Shown here: in pieces, positions 1 through 5,544 of the stretch | Position numbering within the stretch: position 1 is the stretch's first letter | How the letters are laid out: every line of letters starts with the position of its first letter | Origin: a virus | Virus record (IMG/VR): IMGVR_UViG_3300020700_000031 | Location: 1-25,504 of that record | DNA: 25,504 bases | Reading direction: 5' to 3' (one strand) | Made by a program: the position numbers and the translations under genes | The notes under the pieces: generated by a model | The model's database searches: none | Told to the model about the DNA's origin: nothing | Seen by the model: the letters and a program-made list of their open reading frames with translations, nothing else

Positions 1-1693
1 CCCCAGCCTTGGGATCGGCGGTAATCTGCATTTGCCGCGCAGCGGGGGGCTTGACCAAAGTGGTTTTCTTGGGTGCCGCCTTGGCCTTCATCTGCTTTTT
101 GACCTCATCCTGGATGGTTTTCAGGTCAACTTTGAAGTCTTCCGCCACCGCATTGATGCGCTCAGGCTCTTTGATGCCTGCATACTCGTTGAAGCGCATG
201 TCGTGCTGCATGAACAGCAATAGCAACACGCCGCCAACTTCCATGTCAGTGGCAGTTTCGATATAGGACTTGATGCCGTCAGCATCAGCCACCTTACCAA
301 CGCCGATCAGCTCGGCCGTGTGGGCGCGATCGTCGGCAACCAAACCCTGCAGCAGCATCTTGGCCAGCAGCCGAATGGTGGGCACGCCAATGGTGTAAGC
401 CTCTGGGCTGCGCATCATGGTCTCGTAGGTCTGCTCGATGGCCAGACGGCGCCAGGTGCGGTTGTATTTTTCTTCGAGTTTGGCCTTGGCCTCGTGGACA
501 CTGATATCGCGCGTGGCGCGCGCCTGGGCCGGCGAGAGCAGGCCGCGGTCTTTCAGTAGTTGGGTAACCGTGGCGTCATCCACGACCTCGATCAGGCTGC
601 CGTCGTGCGGGCTCTTGAGCAGCACAGGCTCAGGGCAGTCCTTGCCCAGCAACTTCTTGAGCGATTTGTTACCTTCCACACGTGGGTCGGGACGGTCCAG
701 GCGACGGTAGCCGTTGAGGTTATTTGAGTGCTCATACTCCCACACACGCTTGGCTGCCTTGCCGTCGATGATGGTCCTGCCCATCGCCTCTGCTGCTGTC
801 ACAACGTCTTTGTCATGAACAGCTTGCTTTTGGTGAAAGCACTTGGTGTCGGTGCAGACATCTGCCTTGTCCACATCGGCAAACAGATCCGGCGCAGCGC
901 CGGTACGCTTTGGGCACTCATGGCAACTGCCGGCAGCCGGCACCAGGCTAACGTCGGTGATTTTGAAGCGGGCTTTGTCCAGATCCAACATCAAATGCTG
1001 GCGCACCCACACCTGAAATCTGCGAACGCTTGGAACGCTACCCTGCCAATCGGTCTCGCAGGCTTCCTTCAGCGCCTCGAGCTGCAGCTGCTCATCTGGC
1101 ACGCGGGCAATGATCAGGGCGCGGCTCTGGTCGATCTTCTCGGCATAGAAAGCATCGCGTGCCGTCACACACAGGTCTAGCAGCTTCAGGCGTGCGTACA
1201 CAGTGGCCCGACTCACACCCACTTCATCGGCAACCTGGTCAGCGTTGATACCTAACAGCGTCATCATGTGCTGGAAGCCCTCAGCCTCTTCCATCGGATG
1301 CAGATCGGCGCGCTGTGTGTTCTCGACGATTTGAATGCGCACCACCTGTTCATCGGTGTAACGCTTGACGCGCGCCGGGATGGTGGTCTTGCCGGCGTCG
1401 ATGCTGGCACGCCAGCGGCGCTCACCAGACACGAGCTCGTGTGTGGGCAGCGGTGCGCCAGGCCTGCGGTCAAGGAAGCTCTCCTGAAGGCGGGCTGCAG
1501 GGAGCGGCCGCACGACAATCGGCTCGTGCACTTCGTCGGCCTTGACGCTGGCCGCCAGTTCGGCCATCTTGGCAGAATTGAATCGCTTGCGGGGGTTGGT
1601 GGGACTGGCGACGATGGTGTCAAGCGCCAGGTCAGCATATTCAATGATGGCGTCGGTAATGACCTCGCCGGTGTCTGCGGAGTATTCTTTCAT
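1..1693 (-). CDS. ParB/RepB/Spo0J-family protein, C-terminus cut by window edge
   Basis: The frame is open from an ATG at 1693 to the window edge (564 codons, no stop), so the C-terminus is missing. Residues 33-38 (NPRKRF), the GERRWRA motif at 90-96 and the ENTQRADLHPMEEAEGF stretch at 124-140 are the ParB N-terminal CTP-binding/nuclease-like domain. An HTH (about 149-171, DQVADEVGVSRATVYARL) follows. A Cys cluster lies further on (CHECPKRTG, then CTDTKC), before a long helical C-terminal part rich in Lys near the edge. ParB proteins bind centromere-like sites and slide as CTP clamps; phage relatives can serve in partition, regulation or DNA processing. No ParA is visible next to it in the window. 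The start overlaps the stop of the upstream gene by ATGA, so translation is coupled. It is the last visible gene of the leftward early operon. The family call is secure, the role is not. Confidence 0.9.
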   Translation of the reverse strand, partial: MKEYSADTGEVITDAIIEYADLALDTIVASPTNPRKRFNSAKMAELAASVKADEVHEPIVVRPLPAARLQESFLDRRPGAPLPTHELVSGERRWRASIDAGKTTIPARVKRYTDEQVVRIQIVENTQRADLHPMEEAEGFQHMMTLLGINADQVADEVGVSRATVYARLKLLDLCVTARDAFYAEKIDQSRALIIARVPDEQLQLEALKEACETDWQGSVPSVRRFQVWVRQHLMLDLDKARFKITDVSLVPAAGSCHECPKRTGAAPDLFADVDKADVCTDTKCFHQKQAVHDKDVVTAAEAMGRTIIDGKAAKRVWEYEHSNNLNGYRRLDRPDPRVEGNKSLKKLLGKDCPEPVLLKSPHDGSLIEVVDDATVTQLLKDRGLLSPAQARATRDISVHEAKAKLEEKYNRTWRRLAIEQTYETMMRSPEAYTIGVPTIRLLAKMLLQGLVADDRAHTAELIGVGKVADADGIKSYIETATDMEVGGVLLLLFMQHDMRFNEYAGIKEPERINAVAEDFKVDLKTIQDEVKKQMKAKAAPKKTTLVKPPAARQMQITADPKAG

Positions 1694-1908
1694 GGCGCCA
1701 CCTTGTTGCAGTTGAAATGCACGGCATCGATGTCAACGCCATCTTGCTTGGCGGCAGCGGGGATTCCCCATTGACGGTGCGTACGGTTGATGATCTCCAG
1801 CGCGTAGGACTGTGCCGGGCTGCAGGGGTTGCCGACAGCAGGCTTGAAGCTGCTGTGGCATGCGACGCCATTCGGCGTATCGGTGAGAGTGATGGTTACA
1901 GAGGGCAT
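1690..1908 (-). CDS. Small phage protein of unknown function (72 aa)
   Basis: Starts at ATG 1908 behind AGGAG about 7 bases upstream and ends in an ATGA overlap with the ParB-like gene. A longer upstream reading to 2079 exists, but it would run through the neighbouring gene and lacks a comparable ribosome binding site. The protein begins with a beta-like stretch (MPSVTITLTDTPNGVA) and ends AVHFNCNKVAP. It contains two or three Cys and no recognisable domain. Its place, directly ahead of the ParB-like gene in a coupled operon, makes it a plausible early phage protein, but no function can be assigned. Confidence 0.75.
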   Translation of the reverse strand: MPSVTITLTDTPNGVACHSSFKPAVGNPCSPAQSYALEIINRTHRQWGIPAAAKQDGVDIDAVHFNCNKVAP

Positions 1909-1924
1909 TGAAAGGGCTCCTGGG

Positions 1925-2239
1925 TTATTGGTCTTTAGGAACATTGATATGCGCGGCAATACCGCCGATGCGCAGCGTGAGCAAAGGCACCTTGACGGTG
2001 ACGCGCTGACCCTTCTTGAAGCGGTGCGCAGCGGCTTGTGCCTGCGCCTGGTGGCCAGTGGGGAAATACTGCTCAACATGCAGCGGCGTGTGAAAGCTGT
2101 TGTCGAGCTCGATGTCCAGGCACAGCACCGGCACCATGTGCCCTTCGCGGTCGCTTGGGCTCGTGCGGGCCTCGGCGGCGTGTAATAGGGTGCCTGAGTA
2201 CTCGATCAACGCGCCGGATTGTGTAGACGCCTGCATCAT
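1925..2239 (-). CDS. Small beta-rich phage protein, possibly OB-fold-like (104 aa)
   Basis: The ATG at 2239 overlaps the stop of the upstream gene (ATGA), which favours this start over in-frame starts up to 2302. The sequence has an alternating hydrophobic pattern (VPVLCLDIELD; RVTVKVPLLTLRIGGIAAHINV) that suggests a small beta barrel. Such proteins in leftward phage operons are sometimes single-strand DNA binding, but no diagnostic motif is seen, so this is speculation. It ends 16 bases before the next gene of the same operon. Confidence 0.75.
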   Translation of the reverse strand: MMQASTQSGALIEYSGTLLHAAEARTSPSDREGHMVPVLCLDIELDNSFHTPLHVEQYFPTGHQAQAQAAAHRFKKGQRVTVKVPLLTLRIGGIAAHINVPKDQ

Positions 2240-2475
2240 GAGAGCCACCCCGGAAAAATGAAGCGTATGCCGGCGTAGATCAGGACGACGCTGGCAAAGC
2301 AAAGCGCGAGCACAATACCTGCAACCACTACCATTTCACCGAGGCTCATGGGCTCGCAAAGGTCTTTCGGATCGGGTATCCAGTCAAGCGGCGGCTGTGT
2401 GGGCTGAGTCTCAGCGGCGCGAGCGCAGCAATCGTCGCCGCGTGTGCACCTGCCCCAGGCGTCGCAGCACTTCAT
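2236..2475 (-). CDS. Cys-rich single-pass membrane protein (79 aa)
   Basis: The start at 2475 is chosen because its ATG overlaps the upstream stop as ATGA. The N-terminus carries clustered Cys (MKCCDAWGRC, then DDCCAR), followed by a Pro-rich linker with one further Cys. One strong transmembrane helix fills most of the C-terminal third (MVVVAGIVLALCFASVVLIY), ending in FPGWLS. The Cys pattern looks like a small metal-binding or disulfide head on a membrane anchor. The adjacent upstream gene has the same plan. Function unknown; an envelope-directed accessory role is possible. It is coupled to the downstream gene by ATGA at 2239. Confidence 0.7.
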   Translation of the reverse strand: MKCCDAWGRCTRGDDCCARAAETQPTQPPLDWIPDPKDLCEPMSLGEMVVVAGIVLALCFASVVLIYAGIRFIFPGWLS

Positions 2476-2810
2476 GGCATCACCAAAGCCACTCGGGCAG
2501 TCTTGCGGCCAGTATGGAGCGCGCAACGCATTGAGCCATCCCCCAGCTCAACCACGCCGGCATTGATGCCGCAGGAGCGCTGTGCGGCAGCCAGGTAGCG
2601 ATCGCGCGCCTGGGCGGCCTCCATTGCGTCAGCGGTTGCCGAGTCGCCGCTGTGGTCATCAATCGCGGGGCCCGCCCAAGCCAGCAGCACAATGATGAGC
2701 GACACCAAGACGGCGATCATGGCCACATTGCCCAGGGTGCCATGGGCCGCGCGGTTGGGGCAGTCTCGGCCCTGGTTGCAGTTGTGGCTGCAGCAGTGGG
2801 CGGCCTTCAT
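2472..2810 (-). CDS. Cys-rich N-terminus plus transmembrane helix (112 aa)
   Basis: Starts at ATG 2810, overlapping the stop of the P-loop gene as ATGA. The N-terminus reads MKAAHCCSHNCNQGRDCPNR, with four closely spaced Cys and a His, a pattern typical of small phage proteins with a metal-binding knuckle. One transmembrane helix follows at about 29-49 (VAMIAVLVSLIIVLLAWAG). The C-terminal domain of about 60 residues holds two more Cys, and an acidic then basic stretch. The plan is shared with the next gene (2236-2475). Function unknown. Confidence 0.7.
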   Translation of the reverse strand: MKAAHCCSHNCNQGRDCPNRAAHGTLGNVAMIAVLVSLIIVLLAWAGPAIDDHSGDSATADAMEAAQARDRYLAAAQRSCGINAGVVELGDGSMRCALHTGRKTARVALVMP

Positions 2811-2821
2811 GCTGCACCGCC
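2801..2821. repeat. Imperfect direct repeat, left copy
   Basis: Twenty-one bases that recur at 3344-3363 with a single one-base gap. The repeat covers the end of one coding frame (Gly-Gly-Ala-Ala-stop on the minus strand) and the ATG of the next gene. It brackets the segment holding the P-loop frame and the plus-strand gene at 3005. Confidence 0.8.
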
Positions 2822-3034
2822 CTGCCACAAACGTAAAACATCATCATTGGTCAGATGAAGGGCTCCTGGTGTGATTTGCGCACCGGCCGACCAATCATCA
2901 ACCACCGAATTGCATCCCAACTCAGCCGCAATGGCGTGGGCCATCAGGCTTTTGCCATATCCTTGCGGCAGGTAGAGAATGACAGTCTTTAAGGAAGAAT
3001 TACCATGACAGAGCGCGTTGCTGACTTTCGGCAC
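2807..3034 (-). CDS. Short P-loop NTPase-like protein, start uncertain or disturbed
   Basis: The certain part is the last 60 residues or so, KTVILYLPQGYGKS (Walker A-like, G-x-G-K-S) followed by AHAIAAELGCNSVVDDW. This resembles very small P-loop proteins common in Burkholderiales prophages, which normally begin with Met just before this strand. No ATG is available there. The nearest upstream start is a GTG at 3034, used here, which overlaps the start of the plus-strand gene at 3005. Alternatively, the frame stays open up to an ATG at 3352 that overlaps the stop of the gene at 3349 as ATGA, giving a 181-aa product whose first two thirds are antisense to the plus-strand gene. The gene may have lost its start through the insertion. 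Its own stop overlaps the next ATG at 2810. Confidence 0.45.
   Translation of the reverse strand: MPKVSNALCHGNSSLKTVILYLPQGYGKSLMAHAIAAELGCNSVVDDWSAGAQITPGALHLTNDDVLRLWQGGAA
2952..2980 (+). promoter_or_regulatory. Possible promoter for the inserted plus-strand gene
   Basis: TTGCCA at 2952-2957 and GAGAAT at 2975-2980 are separated by 17 bases, and the predicted start of transcription lies about 18 bases before the ATG at 3005. The -10 box matches only four of six consensus positions. The site lies inside the antisense P-loop frame. Confidence 0.3.
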
Positions 3035-3337
3035 ACTTTCATGATCTACTGCCTGCAAAAACTCGAAGACGGTTCGTATGTGGCCCTTAACCGAAGTTAC
3101 AAACCCGTGGGCATGACGAGCTCCGAGTGGGTCAAATACGAAGACCTTCCCGTTCGATTCAAGTTCAAACGCGGGCTCAGTGCACGGCAGATCGAGGCGC
3201 TGTCCTACAAGGGTGATCCCGCAGCCGAGCGCATATATTTCTACAACGACGGCTGTGTGCCCACGGCCTCCGACGCCAACTGGACCGCCTACTCGAACCG
3301 ACTCAAGCGGATCGCCGCTTACCTGATCGTGACTTGA
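3005..3337 (+). CDS. Unknown protein on the opposite strand within the leftward operon (110 aa)
   Basis: Starts at ATG 3005 behind GGAAG (AAGGAAGAATTACC). The product is soluble, rich in Tyr, Lys and Arg, with a natural-looking composition (YCLQKLEDGSYVALNR; FKFKRGLSARQIEALSYKG; RIYFYNDGCVPT) typical of a conserved hypothetical protein. I do not recognise a domain. It is the only plus-strand gene between the window start and the repressor region, and it lies opposite an open minus frame. A direct repeat flanks the wider block, so it looks like an accessory (moron-type) gene acquired separately from the operon around it. A possible own promoter lies at 2952-2980. Function unknown. Confidence 0.8.
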   Translation: MTERVADFRHTFMIYCLQKLEDGSYVALNRSYKPVGMTSSEWVKYEDLPVRFKFKRGLSARQIEALSYKGDPAAERIYFYNDGCVPTASDANWTAYSNRLKRIAAYLIVT

Positions 3338-3343
3338 TTGGAT

Positions 3344-3363
3344 CGGCCTCATGCTGCACCGCC
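3344..3363. repeat. Imperfect direct repeat, right copy
   Basis: Second copy of the element at 2801-2821, one base shorter. Here it spans the last codons of the gene at 3349-3693 and an ATG at 3352 in the frame that leads to the P-loop domain. Confidence 0.8.
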
Positions 3364-3693
3364 TTGTGCAAGCACCGAGGAGCCAGCCCACGCGAACAGC
3401 AGACCACCAGAAATTTTCAAGTTATTGAGCGTTTCGTTGGCGGCACGCCGACTTTGGTGAATTGCCTGCCAGAACGCGTCTTGCTCCTGTTCGGGCAAAC
3501 GATAGTTTGTTGCGCGCTTTAACAGTGCTTTATGAACTATCTCATATTGCCTTTGTTCGCGGAACCAGTGTGCCAGCCAGAACTTGATCTTGTCTTCAAA
3601 GCGGTCTTCTGCTGTGCTTAGGGTTGGGTAGGGCAGCTTCGAATCTGCCGTCAGGGTGAGCGCCTTTGGTTTGCGCTGTGTGGGTATCTGCAT
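3349..3693 (-). CDS. First gene of the leftward operon, unknown function (114 aa)
   Basis: ATG at 3693 behind GGAGTG. This is the first gene after the operator-controlled promoter at 3733-3762, so it should be the most strongly controlled early leftward product. The protein is helical with a basic N-terminus (MQIPTQRKPKAL), a Trp/Phe/Arg-rich centre (DKIKFWLAHWFREQRQYEIVHKALLKRA) and the C-terminus QGGAA. The C-terminal end coincides with the repeat that also ends the P-loop frame. No domain recognised. By position it could be a counterpart of N-region or kil-type genes, but nothing in the sequence shows this. Confidence 0.7.
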   Translation of the reverse strand: MQIPTQRKPKALTLTADSKLPYPTLSTAEDRFEDKIKFWLAHWFREQRQYEIVHKALLKRATNYRLPEQEQDAFWQAIHQSRRAANETLNNLKISGGLLFAWAGSSVLAQGGAA

Positions 3694-3732
3694 TTTTCAC
3701 TCCAAACCGGCTGAATGTGCCGGGATGAGGTG

Positions 3733-3762
3733 AATATACCCTAGGGTATTTATTTACGTCAA
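3733..3762 (-). promoter_or_regulatory. Leftward early promoter (PL-like)
   Basis: On the minus strand, TTGACG (3762-3757) and TATATT (3738-3733) are separated by 18 bases, 5/6 matches to each sigma70 box. The promoter points into the gene at 3349-3693. A perfect operator palindrome overlaps the -10 box and spacer, and a second operator covers the -35 edge, so bound repressor would block it directly. Confidence 0.75.
3736..3749. promoter_or_regulatory. Operator OL1-like, perfect palindrome
   Basis: ATACCCTAGGGTAT, a perfect 14-base palindrome over the leftward promoter. The same motif, less symmetric, occurs at 3762, 4991, 5006 and 5031. Confidence 0.75.
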
Positions 3763-3775
3763 TACCTTGGGGTAA
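3762..3775. promoter_or_regulatory. Operator OL2-like
   Basis: ATACCTTGGGGTAA, 26 bases from the previous site. It differs from the copy at 5031-5044 only in its first and last base. Confidence 0.7.
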
Positions 3776-3819
3776 CTTATTTGCATCAGTGTGAACACCA
3801 GCATGGCGCTGGCGCTTTA

Positions 3820-4371
3820 TCAGGACTCCATTGCGCGCGTGATAAGTGACACGACATCTTCACCACCTGCGGGTGTGCAGTTTTTGTTCCAAGCAGTCAC
3901 AAAGGCATTGCCTGCTGATTCCTGAACGAGTAGTTTTCCGTTGGCCAACACCGCGCTGCCCTTGAGCATGGCATTGAAGCTGTTCTTTGCCCGGTATTCA
4001 AAACATACTGTTGAATTGGGGTGCGCCACGATCTCAGTGAATTCAAAGGTCTGCGGGTCTTTCGAGCTTTGCTTTAATGTTTTGGCTCCCATCAACGCCA
4101 ACCCAAGCGTCAGCGATGCCTTGTCTTTCTTTACCTTTTCTTGCGCCGCTTGTGCTGGCGTCAGCGCCGCAGCACCTTTGCTGGTGGTTGATGCCTCGGG
4201 TGTATGGTTTATGGTCGCCATGACAATACCAAACCCCAAGAGCCCGGCAACTGCCCATGTCATTTTTGATGTTGGTTTCTTTGGCAGTTTCACTGTTGCG
4301 CCGCACGCCGGGCACTTCTTGGCTTCGGTGCTGACTGGTTTTCCGCATTCGTGACAATTGATTAAAGCCAT
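3820..4371 (-). CDS. Zinc-ribbon membrane protein in the rex position (183 aa)
   Basis: ATG at 4371 behind GGGAGAG; the longer start at 4419 has no such signal. The N-terminus is a zinc ribbon (Cys6-x2-Cys9 and Cys20-x2-Cys23, ECGKPVSTEAKKCPACG). A basic stretch and one transmembrane helix follow at about 38-55 (WAVAGLLGFGIVMATI). The C-terminal domain of about 120 residues has two further Cys and ends ISL/V-type (VVSLITRAMES). With Cys-Cys in the cytoplasm, the C-terminal domain would be periplasmic. The gene lies downstream of the repressor gene on the same strand, before the leftward promoter, like rexAB in lambda, so it is probably expressed in the lysogen. Superinfection exclusion or another lysogenic conversion role is an inference from position and topology only. 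Confidence 0.75.
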   Translation of the reverse strand: MALINCHECGKPVSTEAKKCPACGATVKLPKKPTSKMTWAVAGLLGFGIVMATINHTPEASTTSKGAAALTPAQAAQEKVKKDKASLTLGLALMGAKTLKQSSKDPQTFEFTEIVAHPNSTVCFEYRAKNSFNAMLKGSAVLANGKLLVQESAGNAFVTAWNKNCTPAGGEDVVSLITRAMES

Positions 4372-4409
4372 AAGTCTCTCCCTGCAAATTTTGAGTGTAC
4401 TGGCGGCCG

Positions 4410-4431
4410 CCACAGTCACCGCCTACTGTGG
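4410..4431. repeat. Inverted repeat between repressor gene and zinc-ribbon gene
   Basis: CCACAGT (4410-4416) and ACTGTGG (4425-4431) form a perfect 7-base stem with an 8-base loop. No T-run follows on either side, so it is more likely a weak transcription attenuator, RNA stability element or binding site than a full terminator. Confidence 0.45.
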
Positions 4432-4486
4432 ATAGTCTTCAGCGAAATCTAATTGTTGTTGCGCGTGGTTATTTTGTTTTTGAGAC

Positions 4487-4969
4487 TCACGCAGCCCCCT
4501 CTTTTTTAACGGCCATTGGTAGATCTTGGCCGAAACGGGGTGGGCCGATGGCTGCCTCATAAGCTCGGAGTAACACGACACAGGCGCCACGCTGGGCGTC
4601 GGTCAGACGTAAAAATATTTCTAGCGCCTCCATTGTCCATTTATCTGGTTTTCTCTTTGGCAGTGTGATGACATCGACCGCCTTTGCTAGGCTCACCCCT
4701 GTTGGGTGATCGTCCGGCTTTATCTTGTAACTTGGCGGGAGTTCGGCCGCACCCTCCCAAAATCCTGGAGCAAGCTCAAACGCCTTTGAGCACGCCTGCA
4801 TGATTTCGAGCCCTACACCTTTGCCGCCTTTCTTGCCTATAGGATAGAAAAGTCGACTCACATAGGTGGGGTCTTTCCCTATTTTTCTGGCAAGTTCGGC
4901 GGCTTTCTTGTTGCAGAAGTCGTCGCGCAACCTCATGAGCAGCAACTGGGGATTGGTGTAGTCCGGCAT
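4487..4969 (-). CDS. Short HTH repressor without peptidase domain (160 aa)
   Basis: Diverges from the cro-like gene across an operator cluster. The ATG at 4969 gives a start just after the operators; longer starts would run into them. Residues about 21-42 (KAAELARKIGKDPTYVSRLF) form a helix-turn-helix. The rest (LEIMQACSKAFELAPGFWEG; then EALEIFLRLTDAQRGACVVLLRAYEAA) is helical and contains no S24/LexA Ser-Lys peptidase motifs. The protein should thus bind the ATACCYTNGGGTAT operators but cannot be cleaved like CI of lambda; induction would need another route, such as an antirepressor. The ribosome binding site is poor (A-rich), as expected for a maintenance promoter. Confidence 0.85.
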   Translation of the reverse strand: MPDYTNPQLLLMRLRDDFCNKKAAELARKIGKDPTYVSRLFYPIGKKGGKGVGLEIMQACSKAFELAPGFWEGAAELPPSYKIKPDDHPTGVSLAKAVDVITLPKRKPDKWTMEALEIFLRLTDAQRGACVVLLRAYEAAIGPPRFGQDLPMAVKKEGAA

Positions 4970-4990
4970 TTTTGCAATTTTCTTTTGCAA

Positions 4991-5004
4991 ATACCCAAAG
5001 GTAA
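4991..5004. promoter_or_regulatory. Operator OR3-like, nearest the repressor gene
   Basis: ATACCCAAAGGTAA. The left half matches the consensus exactly and the right half loses two positions, suggesting lower affinity. It lies 22 bases before the repressor ATG, where bound repressor or Cro could shut its promoter. Confidence 0.6.
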
Positions 5005-5005
5005 A

Positions 5006-5019
5006 CGCCCTTGGGGTAT
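5006..5019. promoter_or_regulatory. Operator OR2-like
   Basis: CGCCCTTGGGGTAT. The right half is exact and the left half weak. It abuts the -35 box of the rightward promoter (5019-5024), so repressor here could contact RNA polymerase. Confidence 0.6.
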
Positions 5020-5047
5020 TGTTTAACGCTGTACCTTGGGGTATATT
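5019..5047 (+). promoter_or_regulatory. Rightward early promoter (PR-like)
   Basis: TTGTTT (5019-5024) and TATATT (5042-5047) with a 17-base spacer point into the cro-like gene. An operator fills the spacer and reaches into the -10 box. Transcription should start at about 5053-5055, almost exactly at the cro ATG. Confidence 0.75.
5031..5044. promoter_or_regulatory. Operator OR1-like
   Basis: GTACCTTGGGGTAT, nearly identical to the operator at 3762-3775. It overlaps the -10 region of the rightward promoter. Confidence 0.7.
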
Positions 5048-5054
5048 CCGGCTC

Positions 5055-5330
5055 ATGGATAAATTACGCGCTTACCTCAATAGTCTGCCCACCGCAGACC
5101 GAGAGATATTTGCTGAGCGCTGTGGCACCACGGTTGGTTACTTGCGCAAAGCGGCTTCGGTTGGTCAAAAAATCAGCGAGGGCCTTTGTATCCGGGTTGG
5201 GATTGAGTCACACGGGGCCGTCAAGCCCGACGATTTGCGTCCCGATGTTGACTGGGACTACTTGCGGGTAGGAATTCTCAGCTCCAGCCCAACACCTGGC
5301 GCCGATCAATCCGCCGGGCAGGGGGTTTGA
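5055..5330 (+). CDS. Cro/YdaS-like transcriptional regulator (91 aa)
   Basis: ATG at 5055, directly after the predicted transcription start. The first 70 residues (MDKLRAYLNSLPTADREIFAERCGTTVGYLRKA, then ISEGLCIRVGIESHGAVKPDDLRPDVDW) match the YdaS/Cro-type HTH family, whose members are Cro-like early repressors although often named YdaS antitoxin. The HTH spans about residues 15-55. It should bind the same operators as the divergent repressor and favour the lytic state. The C-terminal tail (SSSPTPGADQSAGQ) is probably disordered. An in-frame start at 5019 lies within the operators and is unlikely. Confidence 0.85.
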   Translation: MDKLRAYLNSLPTADREIFAERCGTTVGYLRKAASVGQKISEGLCIRVGIESHGAVKPDDLRPDVDWDYLRVGILSSSPTPGADQSAGQGV

Positions 5331-5331
5331 G

Positions 5332-5544
5332 ATGGTGAGCGCTCGAAGAATAAGGAAGGCATCAAAAAACCGGATCGGCAAGCAGCTGCTATGTGCGTTT
5401 GGCGTTGATGCTGGGTCGGACCAACTCTCGTTCACGGTATTTGAAGGCAGGCGCTCTGCAACCCTGTGGATAAGCGCTGCGGTGGCCGACCACTTGGGCG
5501 AGCAGTTTCGCAACGCTGCGGCTATGTGCCGTCGAACCCAATGA
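5332..5544 (+). CDS. Small basic protein after cro, unknown (70 aa)
   Basis: ATG at 5332, two bases after the cro-like stop, behind a G-rich stretch (GGGGG). The N-terminus is strongly basic (MVSARRIRKASKNRIGKQ), and the rest could form a small alpha/beta domain (QLSFTVFEGRRSATLWISAAVADHLGEQF). The 3' end overlaps the convergent gene at 5522 by 23 bases. No family recognised. Support is position, start signal and codon use. Confidence 0.5.
   Translation: MVSARRIRKASKNRIGKQLLCAFGVDAGSDQLSFTVFEGRRSATLWISAAVADHLGEQFRNAAAMCRRTQ

Noticed and set aside
1268-1774. Plus-strand open frame of 168 codons opposite the ParB-like gene
   Set aside because: Antisense to clear ParB motifs; no start signal.
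5055-5330. YdaS-like protein as an antitoxin with a toxin partner
   Set aside because: YdaS-type names come from annotation of Cro-like proteins. Its divergent repressor and shared operators explain it better as Cro, and no YdaT-like partner follows.
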